A DNA stretch of 64,000 bases, taken from NCBI GenBank assembly GCA_023389275.1, contig JAEWEN010000064.1:44793-108792 (forward strand), given 5' to 3'. The stretch comes from Bacillota bacterium. Its GTDB lineage: Bacteria > Bacillota > Clostridia > Clostridiales > Caloramatoraceae. The translations under genes and the position numbers were made by a program. The notes beneath the pieces are model-generated. The model searched no databases, had not been told where the DNA came from, and worked only from the letters and a program-made list of their open reading frames with translations. Every line of letters begins with the position of its first letter. Positions within the stretch are counted from its first letter, which is position 1. Shown here in pieces: positions 38,966 to 47,513 of this stretch.

Positions 38966-39640
38966 CTATTTATATTTTTCATTTGCAATTCCATAAAGAA
39001 TTACATTTACTATTTTTCCTATTTCTTCTTCATCACTTTCACCGGAAAAATAGTCTGGCACTACATTACTTAAAACTAAGTAACCTATAGTTGAACTTAT
39101 AATACTTCTTGATATTTGTTTTTTATCTATATTTTTAAAATTTCCGTTTTCTATATTTTCCTCAACATAATTATTAACAAGATTTATTAATCTTGGGTAA
39201 AGCTCTTTACTTAAAATCTCTAATATTTCCTCATGATATATTGACTCTATTAATATTGTTTTTATCAAAGGGTAATTTTTTCTAACTAAATTTAATCTAT
39301 CTATCATCAATCTATGCAAACTTTCTTCAATACTTGACTTATCATTGGCTTTATTTGTGTTTTCCATAGATAAATGAAACATAGGCTTTATAAATTCTTT
39401 TATAATTTCAAAAATCATTGCAATTAATATATCTTTTTTGCATGCATAATAATTAAATATTGTTCCTTCCGAAACCTTAGCTTCCTTTGCAATTTCACTT
39501 GTTCTACTACCTTGATATCCTTTTTTTGAAAAAACCTTTATAGCAGCATCAAGAATTTGTTTTTGCCTTTTTGGCATTTCATCTTCGCATCCCTTAAATA
39601 ATGAATCTAAATATTTTTCATATTTTAAATCCTTTTCCAA
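38966..39640 (-). CDS. TetR/AcrR-family transcriptional regulator
   Basis: 224 residues. The N-terminal helix-turn-helix spans ~20-67 (QKQILDAAIKVFSKKGYQGSRTSEIAKEAKVSEGTIFNYYACKKDIL); the C-terminal part is the helical ligand-binding/dimer domain. The start is TTG, supported by AGGAGGGG seven bases upstream. A perfect 14-bp palindrome sits directly before the ribosome site, and a similar one overlaps the promoter of the YhgE/Pip gene further up. So it probably represses itself and that gene. The 21-base gap to the activase gene suggests co-transcription. Confidence 0.9.
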   Translation of the reverse strand: MEKDLKYEKYLDSLFKGCEDEMPKRQKQILDAAIKVFSKKGYQGSRTSEIAKEAKVSEGTIFNYYACKKDILIAMIFEIIKEFIKPMFHLSMENTNKANDKSSIEESLHRLMIDRLNLVRKNYPLIKTILIESIYHEEILEILSKELYPRLINLVNNYVEENIENGNFKNIDKKQISRSIISSTIGYLVLSNVVPDYFSGESDEEEIGKIVNVILYGIANEKYK

Positions 39641-39655
39641 CTTGTCCCCTCCTAA

Positions 39656-39669
39656 AGTGAGTACTCACT
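39656..39669 (-). promoter_or_regulatory. Palindromic operator in front of the TetR gene
   Basis: AGTGAGTACTCACT is a perfect 14-bp palindrome extended by another CACTC repeat, ending about ten bases before the TetR ribosome site. It resembles the 42276-42291 dyad (9 of 11 central positions shared when aligned as GACTACTCAGT and GAGTACTCACT). Confidence 0.65.
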
Positions 39670-39725
39670 CACTCCATATTAATACCTATTTTTACATAAG
39701 TCAACATTTGCCTACAGGTGAAATA

Positions 39726-39774
39726 AAAGCCTATAATAAGGATAATATCTAAAAAATCCATTATTATAGGCTTT
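39726..39774 (-). terminator. Terminator of the YhgE/Pip gene
   Basis: 14-bp stem AAAGCCTATAATAA with its complement around a 21-base loop, followed on the minus strand by TTTTATTT. It separates the YhgE/Pip gene from the TetR operon. Confidence 0.75.
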
Positions 39775-39781
39775 AAATTAA

Positions 39782-42253
39782 TTATTTTGCTGATTTTTCA
39801 ATTTCACGTGTTTCATGTTTCATTTTTTCTATAGTATCTTGTAGTCTTTCTCCAGTACTTCTAAATAATATTGATGCTATAAGGAATACAAGTCCTACAA
39901 TACCTAATATTATAACATCTTTCCATATAATAGAATAATCAATTACTGAAGCTGATATTGCCTCTCTTAACGCCTCTACTGAGTAAGTAAAAGGTAAGTA
40001 AGGATTTATAGCTTTAAAGAAATTCGGTACAACTTCTATTGGGAATGTTCCACCAGACCCTGTAAGCTGAAGAATTAAAAGTACTACACATAAAAGTCTT
40101 CCTACATCTCCAAATAGTGATATTAAACAATATACTATTGAAACAAATACAACTGAGAAGAAAATAACTAAAGCAAAATATAATGGTAAATTTACAGGAT
40201 TTAATCCTAAAGAGTATATAGCATAAGCTACTAAAATAGCTTGAAGTACTCCTATAAAGGCGAATGATAAATAATTTCCTACAACTTTACTAAATCTATT
40301 AGCCTCAATAGTATTATTACGCTTAGTTGATATTACAAAGAACATCATTATTGCTCCTACCCATAAAGATAGTGACATAAAATATGGTGCAAAACCAGCT
40401 CCATAACTTCCTACTGGATTTATAGGACTGTCATCTATATTTATTGGACTTGAAACAAAGTCTCCCATAGAGTCAGAAGAATTTACAAGTCCTGATTTAA
40501 TATCATCTGCTCCTTCTTTAAGCTTTGTTGAAAGTTCATCTGAACCATTATAAAGCTTTTCAACACCATCTGACATTTCTGGCATTTTTGATGACATTTC
40601 TCCTACACCATTATTTAATTTACCTTGTCCATCAATTAATTGCTGTGAACCAGATTCCATTTGTATTGAACCATTGTAAAGGTCACTTATACCTTTTACA
40701 AGTAATGGTGTGCTACCTTGCATACTATATAAACCAGAGTTTATAGCTTTTGCTCCTGTATTTAGTTTACTTATTCCAGAGTCTAAATTACTCATATTTT
40801 GAGAAACTAGCTTTAATCCACTACCAAAAGAAGATGGATTATTTTCATTTAAACCTTTCTCAAGTTCATTAAGACCTGAGCTTATTTTTGCAACTCCATC
40901 TGATAAAGGTTTTAAACTTTCTGCACTTGATGCAGTTGCATTAGAATACTCAACTACTTTGTCTGTATATCCTTGAACTCCTGAATTAAATTCATTAAGC
41001 TTAGAAGCTAATTCTTTGCTTCCTTTTTGAAGAGCATTTATTTTTTGTTTTGTATCTTTATTTGCATTATTAAATTCTTGTATTTTAGAAAGTGCTATTT
41101 CTATATTTTTACTATCTCCACTTTCTAGTGCTTTTTGAAGATCCGCTGCAACAGATCCTATTAAATCAGAAGATGCATTAACTCCATTTACTAGTTCGTT
41201 AACTCCACCTTCAACTTTTTCATACCCATTTAAAACCTCATTTGAAGAACTTGCTATTTTTTTACTTCCACTATTTAAAGCTTTAGAAGCATTTAAAAGT
41301 TCATCACTTAACCCTGAGCCAGAGCTTATAGCCTCATTTAATTGATTAGCTCCTGATTTTAACATTTTAACAGAAGGATATATACTGTTAGAAAATGCAG
41401 TATATAAATCTTGACTTCCACTAGAAAGCTTTTTAGATCCTTCACTAGCATTTTCTAGTCCTTTTTCCATTTCACTTGAACCTTCATAAAGTTTATTTAC
41501 TCCACTTTCTAAAGTTGGAACCTTATTATTAACCTCTGAAAGTCCACCTTCTATTTGTTTTATTCCTGAATTTAAACTTACTTGACCATCGTACAATTTC
41601 TTTGATCCATTTTGAAGCTCGTTAACTCCATCTTTAAGCATAGGTATTTTTTCATTTAATTGACCAATGCCTTTGTAAAGCTCATTACTTCCATCACTAG
41701 CTGCTACAAGACCATCTTTAACATCATATAAGTTGTCAAAAGTTGCAACTACATAATTTTTACTAATAGTTTCAGTAATATTTTCTTTAAGTTCAGTTTT
41801 CACTTTACCGCTTATTTGAGAAGCTAAAAAGTTTTTTTCTTCATTGCAAATAAATTGTAAATTTGCTACCTTAGGCTTTCCATTCTTAGCTGACAAAACT
41901 TTTTCTGAAAAATCACTAGGTATTACAAATTTAGCATAATATTTTTTTCCTAGTAGTCCTTTGTCAGCTTCATCACTTGATGTAAAATTCCATCCTACCT
42001 TAGTATTCTCTCTTAAATCTTCTACTATATCCTTTCCATAGTTTTCATTTTTACCATCAACAGTACATCCTTTATCTAGATTGACAACTGCTATATTCAT
42101 ATTTTTAACATTACCATATGGATCCCAAAATGCCTTTAAATATAGCATAGAGTATAGTAGAGGAACAATAATTATAGCAATTACTGATATTCTTATTATT
42201 CTATTTTTAAATATATTTTTTATATCAGAAAAGGCTATTTTAAAACATTTCAT
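39782..42253 (-). CDS. YhgE/Pip family membrane protein
   Basis: 823 residues. There is one N-terminal helix (~20-40) and a large extracellular region (~45-620), then about six helices in a C-terminal ABC-2-like membrane domain (~630-800). The extracellular part carries many copies of an imperfect GxxxLxxGxxxL motif (LYxGSxxLxxG, LNxGxxxL), as in the phage infection protein Pip of lactococci. The family is related to ABC-2-type exporters and type VII secretion EsaA. It is single-gene with its own promoter, operator and terminator, and is probably controlled by the TetR protein downstream. Physiological role unknown. Confidence 0.87.
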   Translation of the reverse strand: MKCFKIAFSDIKNIFKNRIIRISVIAIIIVPLLYSMLYLKAFWDPYGNVKNMNIAVVNLDKGCTVDGKNENYGKDIVEDLRENTKVGWNFTSSDEADKGLLGKKYYAKFVIPSDFSEKVLSAKNGKPKVANLQFICNEEKNFLASQISGKVKTELKENITETISKNYVVATFDNLYDVKDGLVAASDGSNELYKGIGQLNEKIPMLKDGVNELQNGSKKLYDGQVSLNSGIKQIEGGLSEVNNKVPTLESGVNKLYEGSSEMEKGLENASEGSKKLSSGSQDLYTAFSNSIYPSVKMLKSGANQLNEAISSGSGLSDELLNASKALNSGSKKIASSSNEVLNGYEKVEGGVNELVNGVNASSDLIGSVAADLQKALESGDSKNIEIALSKIQEFNNANKDTKQKINALQKGSKELASKLNEFNSGVQGYTDKVVEYSNATASSAESLKPLSDGVAKISSGLNELEKGLNENNPSSFGSGLKLVSQNMSNLDSGISKLNTGAKAINSGLYSMQGSTPLLVKGISDLYNGSIQMESGSQQLIDGQGKLNNGVGEMSSKMPEMSDGVEKLYNGSDELSTKLKEGADDIKSGLVNSSDSMGDFVSSPINIDDSPINPVGSYGAGFAPYFMSLSLWVGAIMMFFVISTKRNNTIEANRFSKVVGNYLSFAFIGVLQAILVAYAIYSLGLNPVNLPLYFALVIFFSVVFVSIVYCLISLFGDVGRLLCVVLLILQLTGSGGTFPIEVVPNFFKAINPYLPFTYSVEALREAISASVIDYSIIWKDVIILGIVGLVFLIASILFRSTGERLQDTIEKMKHETREIEKSAK

Positions 42254-42275
42254 TTTGTCACCTACTTTCTTTTTG

Positions 42276-42317
42276 TACTGAGTAGTCAGTATAATAATTA
42301 TAATAAACTTTTCTCAA
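42276..42317 (-). promoter_or_regulatory. Promoter and TetR-type operator of the YhgE/Pip gene
   Basis: Minus-strand TTGAGA (42317-42312), 18-base spacer, TATACT (42293-42288). The dyad TACTGAGTAGTCAGTA (42276-42291) overlaps the -10 box, a position suited to repression. Its half-sites resemble the palindrome in front of the TetR gene. Confidence 0.6.
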
Positions 42318-42380
42318 AAAAATTCAAGATAAAATTGTTAAATTAATATTAATTTTTATTTTTTACATAAATTTAAATAA

Positions 42381-42419
42381 AAAAACACTACACTATAAGC
42401 TTTTATAGTGTAGTGTTTT
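42381..42419 (-). terminator. Terminator of the APC antiporter gene
   Basis: AAAACACTACACTATAA stem of about 17 bp with a very short loop, followed by U-rich sequence on the minus strand. Confidence 0.85.
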
Positions 42420-42431
42420 AAAATCTTAGTA

Positions 42432-43745
42432 TTACTTATTTTTATGATAATTATAAATATAAAATGGAATTCCAATTAACATTAATATAAAGCCCCACAT
42501 AACTATTTCTGCACCTGAACCATAAATAGTCCATATAGTGTATGCAAAAGCTAGTAAAGGTACAAATGATTTTTTAATAAATATTTTAAGGTTAAATTCT
42601 TTACTATCTTTAAACATTAAAAACATTTCTGCACATGCAGCTAGTAAATATATAGGTAAAAATGATAATGTTGCAAGTATAGTTATAAAAGTAAATGCTG
42701 ATACCATACTTTTTTGATAATTCATAATAAGTAATATATTTACTAATACTGAACCAATTATTAAAGAATTAACTGGTGTATTAAATTTTGGATGTAATTT
42801 ACCAAAAAACTTTGGGAAAACTCCATCTTCTCCAGCTGCATAAGCAACACGTGCTGTTGACAATAACCATCCCATTGTTGTTCCAAGTATACATATAACT
42901 ATAGCTATAGATAATGGTTTTGCAATTGAGCTGCCTAAAGCTAAAGTTAATATATCACTAAATGGTGCTCCGCTTTTAGCAAGCATTTCATTTGACATTG
43001 CACCCATACTTGTAACACTTATTAAAATGTATATAACAGCAGCAATTACAATTCCATAAATAGTACTTTTCTTAACGTTTTTCTCTGGATTTTTAATTTC
43101 CCCTGCTGTAACAGTTGCACTTTCAAGTCCTACAAAAGCCCAAAGAGTTGCAGCTGCTGCAAGTGGTATTGTTTCAACACCTTTTCCCTGTGGAGATAAA
43201 GGCATTAGGTTATTAACATCAAAATTAAAAATCGCAATAATAATAAATAAAATAAAAAATCCTATTTTAAAAACTGTAGCTGAAGCTTGAAATTTACTAG
43301 CACTTTTTACATTTACTATATTAATTATAGTAAATATCCAAAGTATAGCACTTGAATAAATTATTGATACTAATGGATTGTGAAGAGCCGGTATAATAGC
43401 AGCACTATAACTTGTTAAAGCAACAACTATAGCAGCATTCCCTATCCAAGAACCATTCCAATAAAGCCAAGCACTTAAAAAACCTGCAAATTCTCCAAAA
43501 GCAAGTTTTGTATGATAATAAACCCCACCTGTTTCTGGATATTTTGATCCTAAGTTAGCAAATGACATTGCTATTAAAATAGAACCTCCTGCTGTAAGCA
43601 CCCAAGCTACAATAGTTGCAAGTGGACCTGAAACATCTGCTAAAGTTGCTGGAAGCATAAAAACCCCAGATCCAACCATATTTCCACACACGAGCATTGT
43701 AGCAACAAATAAACCAATTTCTTTCTTTAGTTTTTTCTGTCCCAT
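42432..43745 (-). CDS. APC-superfamily amino acid / polyamine antiporter (AdiC/ArcD-like)
   Basis: 437-residue membrane protein with twelve predicted helices. The N-terminus IGLFVATMLVCGNMVGSGVFMLPATLA contains the GSG helix break of AdiC-type exchangers; WAFVGLESATVTAGEIKNPEKNV is the matching region of helix 6. Relatives swap an amino acid for its decarboxylated amine (arginine/agmatine, lysine/cadaverine) or for ornithine. With an arginine decarboxylase in the same window, arginine/agmatine exchange is attractive, but the genes are 25 kb apart, so substrate remains open. Confidence 0.85.
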   Translation of the reverse strand: MGQKKLKKEIGLFVATMLVCGNMVGSGVFMLPATLADVSGPLATIVAWVLTAGGSILIAMSFANLGSKYPETGGVYYHTKLAFGEFAGFLSAWLYWNGSWIGNAAIVVALTSYSAAIIPALHNPLVSIIYSSAILWIFTIINIVNVKSASKFQASATVFKIGFFILFIIIAIFNFDVNNLMPLSPQGKGVETIPLAAAATLWAFVGLESATVTAGEIKNPEKNVKKSTIYGIVIAAVIYILISVTSMGAMSNEMLAKSGAPFSDILTLALGSSIAKPLSIAIVICILGTTMGWLLSTARVAYAAGEDGVFPKFFGKLHPKFNTPVNSLIIGSVLVNILLIMNYQKSMVSAFTFITILATLSFLPIYLLAACAEMFLMFKDSKEFNLKIFIKKSFVPLLAFAYTIWTIYGSGAEIVMWGFILMLIGIPFYIYNYHKNK

Positions 43746-43770
43746 ATATTTTCTCCTATTAAAAAATTAA

Positions 43771-43794
43771 AAAAACAAGCATTAGCTTGTTTTT
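43771..43794 (-). terminator. Hairpin with U-tract in front of the APC antiporter gene
   Basis: 10-bp stem AAAAACAAGC with loop ATTA (as read on the plus strand), then TTTTTTTAATTTTTT on the minus strand. It lies 26 bases before the antiporter start, and about 100 bases after the upstream gene's stop. It is either that gene's terminator or an attenuator in the antiporter leader. Confidence 0.65.
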
Positions 43795-43897
43795 AAACGT
43801 AAATTTAAAAAATCTTTTCTTTAAATATCATTGACGTTTTATGAATATATTTTAATTTAAATTAATATATTTTGTCAAATTTGAATACAAACAAATT

Positions 43898-44665
43898 TTA
43901 TACTTTTTTAGTAATTTGCTCCTCAAAATTCCTTAAATTTACATATTTGGCATTAGGATAAAATTTTAACAAATTTTCATAAAACAAATTAACCTTTTTT
44001 ATTAATCTTTGATATTCTTTATGTAATTCTTTAGATTTTTTATTTAATATGTATTCTGTTTTATAAGAAAAAGTGTTTTTAGCATAAACAGCATCTTTAT
44101 TAATAGAAGCAATATCTATTTTTATCTTTTTAATTTTGCTTAAGTTTTTATTAAAGTATTTAACATTACATATAGAATATACTATATCAACAACAATTAC
44201 ACATGTAAGGATTATAACTATAATATTAATTTCAATACTATCAATTGATAAAAGCATATCCTCAATTATTTTATTAAGCTTATATACTATTAACAAAGAG
44301 TATATCCACAAAAAAACACTGTTTTTCAAACATACCCTTCCGTTTATGTTAAATCTATTTTTTTTATGATTCCAATAACTAATTTTAAACTTTCTTTCCA
44401 TAATCCAAGAAGAAAAATATTCTACAAATACTACTGTAAATAAACAAATAGCGTAAACTAATATATGTCTTTTTCTTATTGGAATACAAGTTAAAATAAT
44501 AATCATAGAACCTACCCCATAAATAGGCATAATCGGTAATCTTAAAAAACCTCTACTGATAAGTCTTTTTTCTTTTAGTGTAACTATAGTTGATTCTATA
44601 AACCATCCTAAAAAACAGTAAATATAGAAAACTAAAATCATTTCAAAAAAACCGTAGTTATACAT
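43898..44665 (-). CDS. Putative ABC-transporter type IV membrane protein (CmpB family)
   Basis: 255 residues: five or so membrane segments in the first ~170 residues, then a charged cytoplasmic tail (~175-255) rich in lysine. FYIYCFLGWFIESTIVTLKEKRLISRGFLRLPIMPIYGVGS and YWNHKKNRFNINGRVCLKNSVFLWI are the signature of the CmpB family, common in clostridia. No ATPase partner is adjacent, and the transporter label is weakly based. It contains very few G/C-rich codons, like its neighbours. Monocistronic. Confidence 0.75.
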   Translation of the reverse strand: MYNYGFFEMILVFYIYCFLGWFIESTIVTLKEKRLISRGFLRLPIMPIYGVGSMIIILTCIPIRKRHILVYAICLFTVVFVEYFSSWIMERKFKISYWNHKKNRFNINGRVCLKNSVFLWIYSLLIVYKLNKIIEDMLLSIDSIEINIIVIILTCVIVVDIVYSICNVKYFNKNLSKIKKIKIDIASINKDAVYAKNTFSYKTEYILNKKSKELHKEYQRLIKKVNLFYENLLKFYPNAKYVNLRNFEEQITKKV

Positions 44666-44756
44666 TGCATATCCTCTCTTAAACTGTAATTATAAGTCTA
44701 ATTTTGTCTTTTTATATATATAATATATATATTTTATCAGATTTTGTGAAAATTAC

Positions 44757-44793
44757 AAAACAAACCTTGGTTATAATAACCAAGGTTTGTTTT
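44757..44793 (-). terminator. Terminator of the ferritin-like gene
   Basis: 18-bp stem AAAACAAACCTTGGTTAT with its complement and a minimal loop, just beyond the stop codon; U-tract on the minus strand. Confidence 0.88.
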
Positions 44794-45315
44794 CTATCCA
44801 ATAGGTCCATATTCATCTTTATCTAGTATAACCATTGCTCTTGTAAGTTCTTCTACATGTTCCTTTTCATCTTTTATAATACTTTTTATAAGACTAACTA
44901 AAATATGATCATCTATGTTTTCGACAAATTTTTCATAAAGAAGTATTGCTTCAAGTTCGCCTTTAATATTTTCTCTTATAAAAGTAAGTACATCTCCTCT
45001 GCCGCCTTTAAAACCACTATAATCATTATACTTATTTTTATCTTTTTTAGATAATCTAACATGTTCTAAAGCTTCAATAGACATTTCTGCTTGTTCTTTA
45101 TCTACCTTTCTTAAAGCCTGGAGAAATAATCCATAATGCCTTTTCTCATCTTCTAAAATATGATGAAAAATTTCTCTAACTTCCTTATTATCAGTTAACT
45201 TTATAAAATGACTATAATCATTAATAGCTACTATTTCTGCGATTAAACCTTCTCTTAAAAATCCATCTATATCCGTAGATGGTCCTTGTGGCTGCCTATT
45301 AGTAGTATAACTCAT
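44794..45315 (-). CDS. Ferritin-like di-iron protein (rubrerythrin-type four-helix bundle)
   Basis: 173 residues, all helical. It has two ExxH-type helix pairs: GLIAEIVAINDY then EDEKRHYGLFLQ (first half), and GELEAILLYEKF then KDEKEHVEELTR (second half), the ligand pattern of a di-iron or di-manganese carboxylate centre. It lacks the C-terminal rubredoxin CxxC pairs of true rubrerythrin. Likely roles are oxidative-stress defence or metal storage; reaction not known. AGGTGGGAG precedes the ATG. Monocistronic, with a strong terminator. Confidence 0.78.
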   Translation of the reverse strand: MSYTTNRQPQGPSTDIDGFLREGLIAEIVAINDYSHFIKLTDNKEVREIFHHILEDEKRHYGLFLQALRKVDKEQAEMSIEALEHVRLSKKDKNKYNDYSGFKGGRGDVLTFIRENIKGELEAILLYEKFVENIDDHILVSLIKSIIKDEKEHVEELTRAMVILDKDEYGPIG

Positions 45316-45380
45316 ACTTTTCTCCCACCTAAAATTAATACTTATATTATAATATTAGATAAGATTATATTTTGTGATTA

Positions 45381-46166
45381 TTAGTCTAAAAGTTTCCATC
45401 CTTTTAAAGCTATTTTATAATATATAAACCTTGGTGCAAACCTAGATGCTAAACACATTATTTTATTTCCAAGCCCTGGCACTACTATTATTTTTGACTT
45501 ATTAATATTATTTAAAGATATATCCACAACTTCCTTTGGAGTCATCCATTTAACAATTCCTTTATTTTTAAGTATATTTTTATCCATATTTAATTTTTCA
45601 TGAAAATCTGTTCTAGTAAATCCAGGACAAAGTGCCTGTACTTTAACTCCATATTCTTTTAACTCTAGTGCTAAAGATTGTGAAAAACTTGATAAAAATC
45701 CTTTTGTAGCACAATACATTCCTGAAGTAGGAAAAGTATTAAAAGAAGCAATAGAACATAAATTTATAATATATCCTTTTTTTCTTTTCTTCATTTTATT
45801 AGCAATAGTATGACAAAGTCTAACTGCTGCTATTACATGTACATTTATCATTTCAACTTGATTTTCTATATTATCTTTTGTAAAAGTATCAATCGCTCCA
45901 TGGCCTGCATTATTTACTAAGTACTCTATATTATCTTTTTTATTTATAAAATCAATAAATTCAATTAAGCTTTCATTATTTGATAAATCAAGTATTTTTG
46001 TTTCAACATTTACCCCATATTTTTTCTCTATATCTTTTGATACCTTTTTAATTATTTCTTCTCTTCTTCCTACAATAATTAAATCATATCCCATATTAGC
46101 TAGTCTTTCACTAAATTCTTTTCCAATTCCACTTGTTGCTCCTGTTATTACAGCTATTTTCCCCAT
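45381..46166 (-). CDS. Short-chain dehydrogenase/reductase
   Basis: 261-residue Rossmann-fold oxidoreductase. The cofactor loop is TGATSGIGKEFSERLA (~8-23) with IIVGRREE after strand 2, which favours NADPH. NNAGHG, the catalytic serine in NLCSIAS (~139-145) and YCATK (~155-159) are all present. It is closest in pattern to the DltE/YqjQ/SDR superfamily acting on acyl or ketone groups. The C-terminus ends with basic hydrophobic residues. No neighbouring gene suggests a substrate. Confidence 0.85.
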   Translation of the reverse strand: MGKIAVITGATSGIGKEFSERLANMGYDLIIVGRREEIIKKVSKDIEKKYGVNVETKILDLSNNESLIEFIDFINKKDNIEYLVNNAGHGAIDTFTKDNIENQVEMINVHVIAAVRLCHTIANKMKKRKKGYIINLCSIASFNTFPTSGMYCATKGFLSSFSQSLALELKEYGVKVQALCPGFTRTDFHEKLNMDKNILKNKGIVKWMTPKEVVDISLNNINKSKIIVVPGLGNKIMCLASRFAPRFIYYKIALKGWKLLD

Positions 46167-46299
46167 ACCTACACCTTCCTTTATAAAATTAAAAATAGTT
46201 TATCATAAATATATTTTTATTCCAAAATATTTCAAAGTAACATTATGTCGTTTTAAGTCATATTATATACAGATACATTATTTAGGAAAGGATTTAACA

Positions 46300-46461
46300 A
46301 TGCATCAATATGATAAATATATATGCCCTAAAAAACAATACGCTAGAGCTTATGTTCGACCTCAAGTTTATGAAAACCTTTTTTCTGTAGATGAGGCACT
46401 ATATAAAGGAACTATTTTCAAAGACCTTTATATGCCATATCGTGAACCAAAAAATAAATAA
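46300..46461 (+). CDS. cotJA: Spore coat-associated protein CotJA
   Basis: 53-residue protein beginning MHQYDKYICPKKQYARAYVRPQVYENL, followed by SVDEALYKGTIFKDLYMPY; this is the CotJA pattern (a short N-terminal tail, then a conserved LYKGTIFxxLYxPY). AGGAAAGG lies eight bases before the ATG. It is the first gene of cotJABC, a spore-coat operon transcribed in the mother cell in Bacillus. CotJA is needed in Bacillus for coat incorporation of CotJC. I could not identify a convincing sigma-E promoter. Confidence 0.85.
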   Translation: MHQYDKYICPKKQYARAYVRPQVYENLFSVDEALYKGTIFKDLYMPYREPKNK

Positions 46462-46473
46462 GAGGTGAGAATT

Positions 46474-46725
46474 TTGCATAAAGAAAAACTTTTAGATGCT
46501 ATAAGAAAATATCAATTTTATGCTCTTGAACTAAACTTATACCTTGATAACTTTCCAGAGGATGAAAAAGCAAGTAAAGACTTTGCCATTGTTTCTCATA
46601 AATTAAATTCTCTTATTCACAAATATGAAAGCGAGTTTGCTCCTCTTGTTGGATTTGGAATGGCATGTAAAACAAATCCTGAAAAGTGGGTAAATTGTCC
46701 ATGGCCATGGGAAAGTAAACATTAG
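46474..46725 (+). CDS. cotJB: Spore coat protein CotJB
   Basis: 83 residues from a TTG start with AGAGGTGAG five bases upstream; a GTG nine bases earlier is also in frame but lacks a proper ribosome site. The sequence KEKLLDAIRKYQFYALELNLYLDNFPED, then YESEFAPLVGFG and the proline/tryptophan-rich end (NCPWPWE), match CotJB. It lies 12 bases after cotJA and 12 before cotJC, in one operon. Confidence 0.88.
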   Translation: MHKEKLLDAIRKYQFYALELNLYLDNFPEDEKASKDFAIVSHKLNSLIHKYESEFAPLVGFGMACKTNPEKWVNCPWPWESKH

Positions 46726-46737
46726 GAGGTTTAATTT

Positions 46738-47310
46738 ATGTGGTATTATGTAAAAACACTTCAATATCCAATTAATTTATCTAAATCTAAGGATTTAAGA
46801 ATGGCAAAATATCTTATAAGTCAATATGGTGGACCTGATGGTGAGTTAAGTGCTGCACTTAGATATTTAAATCAACGCTTTTCTATGCCAACTAAAAAAT
46901 CTATGGCTTTAGTTACAGATATTGGTACAGAGGAACTTGCCCACGTTGAAATGATAGGAACTATGGTTCATCAACTTGTTGAAAATGCTTCTTTAAAAGA
47001 ACTTGAAGAAGCAGGTCTTGGTGGTAGTTATACAGATCATGGAAGAGGATTATTTTATACCGATGCAACTGGTAACCCTTGGACAGCTACTTATATCCAA
47101 AATAAAGGTGAAATTGTAGCTGACCTTACTGAAGATATGGCTGCTGAGCAAAAAGCACGTGTAACATATGAATGGCTTATAAATTTAGCTGAAGATCATG
47201 ATATTAAAGATATTCTTAGATACTTAAGAGAAAGAGAGGTTGTTCACTTCCAAAGATTTGGAGAAGCTTTAACAGATGTTCAAGATAATATGAAGGATTA
47301 TAAATCATAA
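46738..47310 (+). CDS. cotJC: Spore coat manganese-catalase-like protein CotJC
   Basis: 190-residue ferritin-like protein of the manganese catalase family. Ligand motifs are GELSAALRYLNQRF near 39-52, TEELAHVEMIGTMVHQL near 63-79, DMAAEQKARVTYEWL and REREVVHFQRFGEAL near 163-177. The di-manganese centre would dismutate hydrogen peroxide on the spore surface. AGGAGG precedes the ATG. The operon is followed at once by a manganese-riboswitch-controlled manganese exporter, though the two have separate signals. Confidence 0.92.
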   Translation: MWYYVKTLQYPINLSKSKDLRMAKYLISQYGGPDGELSAALRYLNQRFSMPTKKSMALVTDIGTEELAHVEMIGTMVHQLVENASLKELEEAGLGGSYTDHGRGLFYTDATGNPWTATYIQNKGEIVADLTEDMAAEQKARVTYEWLINLAEDHDIKDILRYLREREVVHFQRFGEALTDVQDNMKDYKS

Positions 47311-47370
47311 AAAATATTTATCATATTTACATTATACTATCATATTATATACAAGTATGGTAAAATGATA

Positions 47371-47489
47371 TAGGTTCATAGAAAGTAATTAAAGAGCCTA
47401 TTGTAAGTCAATATATTTTAAGTCCGGCTTGCATTTAAATCTAAATAATGAGACTCATGTATAGCCTTTAGCTGTACTTGGGTCTTTTT
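47371..47489 (+). ncRNA. mntP leader: yybP-ykoY-type manganese riboswitch with terminator platform
   Basis: The 5' untranslated region of mntP contains TAGGTTC...GAGCCTA (outer helix), GTCAATATAT and AGTCCGGCTTGC, then AATGAGACTC. The latter elements agree with the yybP-ykoY pattern found before manganese exporters. The end folds as AGACTCATGTATAGC / GCTGTACTTGGGTCT followed by TTTTT, a terminator that manganese binding would prevent from forming. The usual GGGGAGTA loop reads GAAAGTA here. Identification rests on pattern memory plus the downstream gene. Confidence 0.72.
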
Positions 47490-47513
47490 CTATTAAAATA
47501 AAGGAGTGTACAT

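Noticed and set aside
46201..46299. Sigma-E promoter for cotJABC
   Set aside because: Pieces such as GTCATATT and GATACATT occur, but not at the 13-15 base spacing required.
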